Assembly (NCBI GenBank): GCA_900314755.1 | Contig: OMWH01000003.1 | Location: 1 to 64,000 of the forward strand | DNA length: 64,000 nucleotides | Direction of reading: 5' to 3' | From: an uncultured Prevotellaceae bacterium | GTDB lineage: Bacteria; Bacteroidota; Bacteroidia; Bacteroidales; Bacteroidaceae | Shown: positions 58,963 through 64,000 of the stretch, piece by piece | Layout: each line of letters opens with the position of its first letter | Numbering within the stretch: position 1 is the first letter of the stretch | Made by a program: the position numbers and the translations under genes | The notes under the pieces: generated by a model | What the model was told of the DNA's origin: nothing | The model's input: the letters and a program-made list of their open reading frames with translations, nothing else | The model's database searches: none

Positions 58963-59565
58963 ATGTATAACGAACGTGAACGTATCATACATCATCGGCA
59001 GCTGCTCTCCAAGGAGTCAGCAGCTGCTGATTTGCGGTTACTCCAGGAGAAAGATCCGAAGAACCCGCACCTGACGGAGTTCGGTTTGTCGCCAGCCCGT
59101 CTTGCAGATCAAATACTCTTTGCTCTTCTTGCCGTCGCATCACGTGATGAGATTGTAAAGAACCGTCTTTCTGGTAAGAAGAATCCCGCTGAGGAGAATC
59201 CTGCTGAGGAGAAACCCGCTGAGGAGAATCCTGCTGAGGAGAATCCCGCTGAGGGAAATCCTGCTGAGGAGAATCCCGCTGAGGGAAATCCTGCTGAGGA
59301 GAATCCTGCTGAGGAGAATCCTGCTGAGGGAAATCCTGCTGAGGGAAATCCTGCTGAGGAGAATCCTGCTGAGGAGAATCCTGCTGAGGAGAATCCTGCT
59401 GAGGAGAATCCCGCTGAGGAGAATCCCGCTGAGGAGAATCCTGCTGAGGAGAATCCTGCTGAGGAGAATCCCGCTGAGGAGAAACCCGCTGAGGAGAATC
59501 CTAAAAAAGAAGCAAAAAAAAAGGTGAAAAGCCCCTCACCAAAGAAGAAGAGTACGAAAAAATAG
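58963..59565 (+). CDS. Phage protein with NPAEE pentapeptide repeats, frame 0 product
   Basis: The 200-residue frame begins MYNERERIIHHRQLLSKESA with a helical head, then about 105 residues of 21 pentapeptides (NPAEE, NPAEG, KPAEE) and a Lys-rich end (KKEAKKKVKSPSPKKKSTKK). The repeats are acidic and Pro-spaced, likely an extended linker. The frame ends at 59565 unless ribosomes slip back one base at the A AAA AAG at 59517-59523, which would add the 163 residues encoded at 59523-60014. This resembles tail-assembly chaperone frameshifting, although here it lies close to the head genes. Confidence 0.75.
   Translation: MYNERERIIHHRQLLSKESAAADLRLLQEKDPKNPHLTEFGLSPARLADQILFALLAVASRDEIVKNRLSGKKNPAEENPAEEKPAEENPAEENPAEGNPAEENPAEGNPAEENPAEENPAEGNPAEGNPAEENPAEENPAEENPAEENPAEENPAEENPAEENPAEENPAEEKPAEENPKKEAKKKVKSPSPKKKSTKK
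59182..59496 (+). repeat. 15-bp coding repeat, 21 units
   Basis: AATCCTGCTGAGGAG and close variants run for 315 bases. Almost every unit holds GAGGAG, a Shine-Dalgarno-like core, and the last one lies 20 bases upstream of the slippery site. Confidence 0.93.
59517..59540 (+). promoter_or_regulatory. Programmed -1 frameshift site
   Basis: The zero-frame codons AAA (59518-59520) and AAG (59521-59523) after A59517 form the dnaX-type slippery heptamer A AAA AAG within a run of nine A. GGTGA (59523-59527) and TCACC (59536-59540) can form a hairpin immediately downstream. The -1 frame is stopped by TAA just before the site (59500-59502) and has no ATG until 59643. Confidence 0.7.
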
Positions 59566-60014
59566 ACTGGCTGAACCTCAGTGACCCTGACGTTCAGCAG
59601 GCTACTATTCTCTACAACGACCGCATTAACACATGGCGGCGTATGAAGCAACTCGACGAGCTGCTGGAGAAGCAACCTACGGAGAAGGCTGTCGCTGAAC
59701 TGGCGGAGTTGCGTATCCGTAATCTTCAGGCGTTCGCCGAGTTGCAATCCTTTAACGATACAGGCAAGTTCCTCTGTAAGCATCCATTGCTTGCCGGACG
59801 ATCGGAGGCAGCCAGACTAGCCACCCTCCTGAAGCGCGACCCTGCAGAGTTCCTCAGGCAGCATAAGAATGTACTCGATAATATCAGACGCTACAAGAGT
59901 TACATCAAGCGTAAGGACCGAAAGGACAAACGCCATCAGGACAGGACTAACCTCGAACGCCATCAGGACAAGGAACGCCTGTTCCGCATGATACTCGAGC
60001 AGGAAGGGAGATAG
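59523..60014 (+). CDS. -1 frame extension of the repeat protein
   Basis: After slippage the frame reads GEKPLTKEEEYEKIDWLNLS and continues through MKQLDELLEKQPTEKAVAEL to the stop at 60014, about 163 residues of charged helix. The 40 codons before the first ATG (59643) look coding, which argues against simple initiation there. A tail of KRKDRKDKRHQDRTNLERHQ is basic. The fused product would have about 350 residues. If frameshifting is wrong, the frame from 59643 is a separate 123-residue gene. Confidence 0.65.
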   Translation, partial: GEKPLTKEEEYEKIDWLNLSDPDVQQATILYNDRINTWRRMKQLDELLEKQPTEKAVAELAELRIRNLQAFAELQSFNDTGKFLCKHPLLAGRSEAARLATLLKRDPAEFLRQHKNVLDNIRRYKSYIKRKDRKDKRHQDRTNLERHQDKERLFRMILEQEGR

Positions 60015-60020
60015 ACATTT

Positions 60021-60209
60021 ATGAGCAACTACGAGAAACTTTTGGCAAAGATAGCCTCGGAAATCAATGCGGAGGCTGACGCTGTCGAGATATACAACCA
60101 GTTGACAGAGCAGGCGAAGAAGGGAGACGCTGACAGTGTCAAACTGCTTGCTGAGCTCAACCAGTATGCCGAGGAGCGTAAGTTGCGGAAAGAACTTTTC
60201 GGCATATGA
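60021..60209 (+). CDS. Small hypothetical phage protein
   Basis: The 62-residue helical protein (YEKLLAKIASEINAEADAVE, then LLAELNQYAEERKLRKELFG) overlaps the next gene by four bases (ATGA). No family recognised. Confidence 0.6.
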   Translation: MSNYEKLLAKIASEINAEADAVEIYNQLTEQAKKGDADSVKLLAELNQYAEERKLRKELFGI

Positions 60210-60847
60210 CACAGATAGAGAAGATCCAGGAGTTGCACCCCGACCTGATAGCCTCTTTCCTTGCCACCGGCAAGGGGGAGGCTATCCCTGTGGAGCTCCG
60301 CCTGTTCCTTCAGCAGCTGCAATGGGCAATGGAGATCTTCGAGACGGAGCGGAGCGTCAGCCGCTGTGCCGCCAAGCTCCGCCAGCGCATAGCGGCTGAG
60401 CAACATGTGAGCATCGAGCAGCGCACCGCTATCGCCCGTGTCTACGAGGCTCTCAACTTCTTCCATGTCGACCAGTCGGTGGGTATCAAGGTGTGGGAGT
60501 CGATCTATGCCGACCAGTTTGAGAAGATTGCCTTGCTTGCCGCTGTCAAGGGCGACCTCAAGACACAGTCAAAAGCCACCGAGCGAGCCCTGGAGTGCCG
60601 TCGCCGTGCTGCGGAGATAGCCGACAGCGACCGCTCGCTGGGCATCACGCAGCTCATCTCCCCGGACATCACACCCGGGCTGCTTGGTTTCGAGACGCAG
60701 GACCTGAAGACGATTGCCAGGAAGAACCGTGAGGGAGCCTATGTCATCATCCAGTCGCTGCCCATCGAGAGCAGTGAGAAGAAAAGGCTGCTCACCGACG
60801 CCAAAATCGAGGAGCTGGAGTCAATGGAGGAGGTGATTGATGAGTGA
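60206..60847 (+). CDS. Probable terminase small subunit
   Basis: The 213-residue protein is helical with a helix-turn-helix-like centre (ERSVSRCAAKLRQRIAAEQH, then VSIEQRTAIARVYEALNFFH). It overlaps the terminase large subunit gene start by 11 bases, the usual arrangement of small and large subunits. The call rests mainly on position and fold style, and it could be another packaging protein. Confidence 0.5.
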   Translation: MTQIEKIQELHPDLIASFLATGKGEAIPVELRLFLQQLQWAMEIFETERSVSRCAAKLRQRIAAEQHVSIEQRTAIARVYEALNFFHVDQSVGIKVWESIYADQFEKIALLAAVKGDLKTQSKATERALECRRRAAEIADSDRSLGITQLISPDITPGLLGFETQDLKTIARKNREGAYVIIQSLPIESSEKKRLLTDAKIEELESMEEVIDE

Positions 60848-62591
60848 GCGCATGACATACGACGACATGGAGCGGCTCTACATGAACCAGGTGCAGCTGC
60901 TGTGCAACGTGATAGACAGTAACATCCTGATTGCGGAGCTGGGTCGCGCCACCGGCAAAACCGAGGGCATCACCACCCCGCGCATCATCCGTGTCGCCGA
61001 CTCGATGCCTGGCGAGCTGATGTTCCTGGTGCATAAGACCTATGTCGCCTTGGTATCCAACGTGTTCCCCAATATCCAGGCATCTTTCTCCAGAATGGTT
61101 AGCGTGAACGGTCGTGAGCGACCCCTGCTGGAGTATGGAGTCGACTACGTGGTGGGGGAGACCCGCCTGCCCTCCCATTTCCGTAAGCCACGCTACCCTA
61201 TCAGTTATCCCAAGCACTCCGTGGTGTTCCGCAACGGTGCCCACCTTCAGCTGGTCAGCAGCGACCAGCCGGAGAGCGTGGCAGGACGCAATGCCGTACA
61301 TGCCTTCATAGAGGAGATGAAGCACAATTCGGGGGAAAAGTTGCGCTCCCGTCTGTTCCCCTCCCTTCGTGGCGGCAGCGCGGAGATACGCAAGAGCCCC
61401 TATTATGCGGGAGTGACGGGTGTCAGTGACACGGCGCGGGTGGACTTGGGAGAGGATGATTGGTTTGAGGAGTATGAGAAGAAGGTGGACCGTCAGCTCG
61501 TGTCCGAAATTGTCACCGTCGCCCTGCACCTTAACAAGCAGCTGCTCCGCCTCCATGAGCTGAAGGCTCAACTCCGTGAGACGAAGAATCCCGTGCTGAT
61601 GGAGAGAATCCGTCTGGAACAACAGCGTTTGAACCACATCGTCGCCATCTGGAAGCCCCGCCTTGCCGACATGCGCCGCAATGCCATATTCTACGCCCGC
61701 GCATCCAGTTTCACCAACTTGGACATCCTGGGCGCCAAGTTCTTCAAGACACAGTTGGACGCGCTTGACATCGACGAGTTCCTGACCTCTATCTGCGCCA
61801 TCCGCCACAAGGAGGTGACGAATAAGTTCTTCGCCGCATACGACCGCCACCGTCATCAGTTCAAGGACTCGTACATCTACGACCTGATCATGAAACTTGA
61901 CCTGAAGGACAAGTTCATCCTGACCGCACACTACCTGAAGCATTATAATCCCATGGACGAGATATACGTGGGCTACGACCCCGGCAACTTCTCCAGCCTG
62001 GTGTGCGCCCAGAAGAAAGAGTACGGCAAGCGGCTCGACGTTATCAAGGAGTTCACCAGTTTCGCCCCGGTTCCCCAGGACGACCTTGCCCAGCAGTTCC
62101 ATCTCTTCTTCGGTGCGGACAGCGTCAACAAGACCATTCACCTGTATCCTGACCGAGCCGGCAACAAGACCCGCGAGGAGTTGGAGCAGATCACCACCGA
62201 CTCCAGGAAGATGAGGGACCGTCTTGAGCAGTACGGATTCAACGTGGTGCTCTACAACGAGGGACAGGGCACCATCTACTACTGGCAACAGTACAAATTG
62301 CTGCTGATGCTGTTCTCCGAGCATCACGAGGCACTGCCACGCATCCGCATCGACGAGAACGAGTGCAAGAACCTGTGCTCCGCAATCATGGTGTCGCCCG
62401 TCAAGCAGCAGTCCGGGAAGATAGAACTCGACAAGTCGTCAGAGCGCAAGGAGCCTCTGAAGCACCAGGCGGGACTTACCACACAGTTGCCGTCCGCCTT
62501 CATATATCTGTTGTATGGTATGTATGCCGACCAGTGTCGTCAGGAACTGAGCAGCCTTCCGACCGATTTGCCCGACAATATACCCGTTTAA
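60837..62591 (+). CDS. Terminase large subunit
   Basis: The 584-residue protein drives DNA packaging. The ATPase domain has a Walker A-like AELGRATGKTEG at 34-44 and a Walker B with the catalytic Glu in HAFIEEMKH near 155-163. The C-terminal RNase H-like nuclease has VGYDPGN near 379-385 and LYPDRAGN later, each with an Asp for metal binding. It starts at 60837 inside the end of the previous gene and ends before a 283-base gap. Confidence 0.85.
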   Translation: MMSERMTYDDMERLYMNQVQLLCNVIDSNILIAELGRATGKTEGITTPRIIRVADSMPGELMFLVHKTYVALVSNVFPNIQASFSRMVSVNGRERPLLEYGVDYVVGETRLPSHFRKPRYPISYPKHSVVFRNGAHLQLVSSDQPESVAGRNAVHAFIEEMKHNSGEKLRSRLFPSLRGGSAEIRKSPYYAGVTGVSDTARVDLGEDDWFEEYEKKVDRQLVSEIVTVALHLNKQLLRLHELKAQLRETKNPVLMERIRLEQQRLNHIVAIWKPRLADMRRNAIFYARASSFTNLDILGAKFFKTQLDALDIDEFLTSICAIRHKEVTNKFFAAYDRHRHQFKDSYIYDLIMKLDLKDKFILTAHYLKHYNPMDEIYVGYDPGNFSSLVCAQKKEYGKRLDVIKEFTSFAPVPQDDLAQQFHLFFGADSVNKTIHLYPDRAGNKTREELEQITTDSRKMRDRLEQYGFNVVLYNEGQGTIYYWQQYKLLLMLFSEHHEALPRIRIDENECKNLCSAIMVSPVKQQSGKIELDKSSERKEPLKHQAGLTTQLPSAFIYLLYGMYADQCRQELSSLPTDLPDNIPV

Positions 62592-62874
62592 TCTCTTTTT
62601 TTTGCTCTTTCTCGTCGAAAAGCACCCTATTTTCGAGAGAAAAAGTTTGCGAAAACATATAAAAAACGACCTTTTTTACATCGGTCGAAAACGTAAACGC
62701 CTGTCTGTCAGCCCCAAAGGCTTTTGAGAAACGAAAAACACGTTCAGCGAACGACGGCAGGGTGCACGCCCCGCTGGGAAACGGGTTTGATGTGCAAGCC
62801 TCTTTAGGTCACTGGAAATATGACGGTGGTCGTGCGTCCTTTGCCCTCGCGCGTACATTTTATAAATTCGCAGC
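62592..62874. other. Intergenic stretch with two hairpins
   Basis: TCTC plus TCGAAAA (about 62608-62621) pairs with TTTTCGAGAGA (62630-62640) with one bulge, and CGACC (62667-62671) pairs with GGTCG (62683-62687). The first may end the terminase transcript. No gene or clear promoter is visible. Confidence 0.45.
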
Positions 62875-63192
62875 ATGAAAGTCGGATCAGAGTTGGACGG
62901 TATGAGTGCCATGCAGTGGGCACGCGAGATCTCCAAACTGCCAGAAGGAGACTTCACTGTGGTGTTCTTTCCTTACTCAAGGAAGAGGGAGATAGCATCG
63001 ACGGAACTGTTGGTCAAGGAGCACTGCAAGTGGCGCAGGCAGATGCCGGAGGAGCGGATATCCATCGACCCGGACAATCTGCTGCTCTTTACCGACGGGA
63101 ACGGGGAGCCTCGTATGTGCTACAGGATCCTGATCCGCTATATGGCTTTCTCTCAAGACAACTATATTCTTCATAAGATAAACTGGCTATGA
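62875..63192 (+). CDS. Hypothetical phage protein
   Basis: The 105-residue protein starts at 62875 (MKVGSELDGMSAMQWAREIS). It contains VVFFPYSRKREIASTELLVK and ends in YILHKINWL, and it overlaps the next start as ATGA. It may assist the portal or be a small regulatory protein. Family unknown. Confidence 0.5.
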   Translation: MKVGSELDGMSAMQWAREISKLPEGDFTVVFFPYSRKREIASTELLVKEHCKWRRQMPEERISIDPDNLLLFTDGNGEPRMCYRILIRYMAFSQDNYILHKINWL

Positions 63193-64000
63193 ACGACAGT
63201 ATTGAACTATACGGCAGCGTAGGCAACTACATCCTCGACGGCAACAGCTTCTCGTTCCAGATCGGGGAGGGAGCGCAGCTCTTCGACCGTGCCCCGTCGC
63301 CCATGCTTCCAAGCGACCGTGCCCTAGCCTATCACGAGCACCAGTGGCTGGGTATCAACGGGTACCAGGTATGTATGCGCGGTATGAACAACAACCTCAT
63401 CGACGAGGTGACGGCGGAGATCAAGCACAACCGCCTGCTGCCCCGGCTGTACTCCAAGGAGATCAAGATGCTCTATGGGCACGGTCATGCGTTCTACCGG
63501 CAGGTCCTCGACGGTGGAAAGATACGCCGTGAGTATGCGGAACTCCCGCAGGTCAGGGAATGGCTCGACTCGTGGGAGGATCTTGGGCTGGTGTCTGCGG
63601 AGGAGTTCTCCAAAACCAATATCAAGAACTTCTACTATTTCGGAGACTTCTTCTGCAAGTGGCGATTCTCACGCGGTAAGCGTATCGGTAGGGGACTGCC
63701 GGTCGCCGGTCTTGAGAACCTGGAGAACAAGCACTGTCTCCTTGCTACCACCCGGCAGGATGTCGCCTATGAGCTGATCTCCTACCAGGACTTCCATCAT
63801 GTCGCTGTCGGCAAGTGGTTCTTCGGTACCGGGGGCTATAAGATATACCCGAAGTTCAATATGAGTGAGGTGGACAGTTATATGTATGCAGCCGTCAGTC
63901 ATCACCGTGAGAAGTCGGTGGATGAGTTCTATGGTGTCAACGAGACCCATCAGGGCGCACGTCCATATATTCAAGGATCCAACAAGACCGCCCATTACAT
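63189..64000 (+). CDS. Probable portal protein, cut by the window end
   Basis: The frame from 63189 (MNDSIELYGSVGNYILDGNS) stays open to the window end, about 270 residues. It contains WLGINGYQVCMRGMNNNLID, LPRLYSKEIKMLYGHGHAFY and KNFYYFGDFFCKWRFSRGKR. Following terminase genes is the usual position of the portal gene, and the mixed helical and beta pattern fits, but I see no defining motif. Confidence 0.5.
   Translation, partial: MNDSIELYGSVGNYILDGNSFSFQIGEGAQLFDRAPSPMLPSDRALAYHEHQWLGINGYQVCMRGMNNNLIDEVTAEIKHNRLLPRLYSKEIKMLYGHGHAFYRQVLDGGKIRREYAELPQVREWLDSWEDLGLVSAEEFSKTNIKNFYYFGDFFCKWRFSRGKRIGRGLPVAGLENLENKHCLLATTRQDVAYELISYQDFHHVAVGKWFFGTGGYKIYPKFNMSEVDSYMYAAVSHHREKSVDEFYGVNETHQGARPYIQGSNKTAHY

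Noticed and set aside
60792-62327. 511-codon minus-strand frame opposite the terminase gene
   Set aside because: Shadow of the terminase large subunit, which has clear catalytic motifs.

Overview
The window looks like a chromosome segment of a Prevotella-like member of the Bacteroidota that carries a prophage. Support comes from many copies of the Bacteroidota promoter (a TTTG or TTG near -33, 19-20 bases, then TAnnTTTG near -7), a TonB-type outer-membrane receptor and DUF families typical of the group, and an RluB with a long Gly/Tyr/Gln/Arg-rich head. Genus is inferred from gene character only.

Region by region. (1) 1-8.9 kb: a minus-strand island of nuclease, toxin and defence-like genes: Fic, a HEPN protein with an Rx4H motif, a possible PD-(D/E)XK protein, a zinc-motif GIY-YIG-like nuclease, a DEDDh exonuclease with an FtsK-gamma-like head and a NUMOD-like repeat tail, an HNH protein and an AlbA-type ATP-binding regulator. 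(2) 9-24.9 kb: core genes: glsB-like, parC, a DUF3316-like protein, an S41 peptidase, tRNA-Leu and tRNA-Val, asd, a CPA2-type antiporter, a LolD-like ATPase, a CvfB-like protein, an outer-membrane protein, asnS, rluB-like, purB and a HAD phosphatase. (3) 24.85-31.24 kb: a segment of about 6 kb bracketed by two direct copies, about 215 bp each, of the 3' end of the HAD gene. It holds a LytTR regulator and a minus-strand set (LiaF-like protein, outer-membrane receptor, flavin-binding protein, GNAT, internally deleted CatA-like gene). (4) 31.3-41.3 kb: AT-rich accessory DNA. One apparent operon encodes an XRE regulator, a HEPN-like protein, two proteins sharing a beta-rich module, a sacsin/NO VEIN-type GHKL ATPase fused to a DUF3883 nuclease, and a deoxyribosyltransferase/TIR-like protein. 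I regard this as a candidate undescribed defence system. Broken AlbA, DUF1016 and DUF3828-like genes follow. (5) 41.3-42.47 kb: a gene-free stretch with a 21-bp tandem repeat, an array of fifteen degenerate 22-bp units that never loses phase, and a 29-bp perfect palindrome. (6) 42.47-64 kb: a prophage that runs off the right end: repressor, Cro-like and LuxR-type regulators, antirepressor, two structured RNA regions, integrase, methyltransferase-like protein, DUF4406, a 1,311-residue primase-helicase, an iteron-like TGTAGGA array, then head protease, capsid, a repeat protein with a -1 frameshift site, terminase subunits and the start of a probable portal gene.

The most striking items are an RNA locus at 44956-45090 with promoter, terminator and a fully packed four-way junction; an A AAA AAG slippery site at 59517-59523 that would fuse two phage frames; a phage leader at 46271-46456 with competing pairings; the GHKL ATPase operon; the 22-bp phased array; and the iteron array beside the primase. 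All functions are inferred from sequence alone. No database search was possible.
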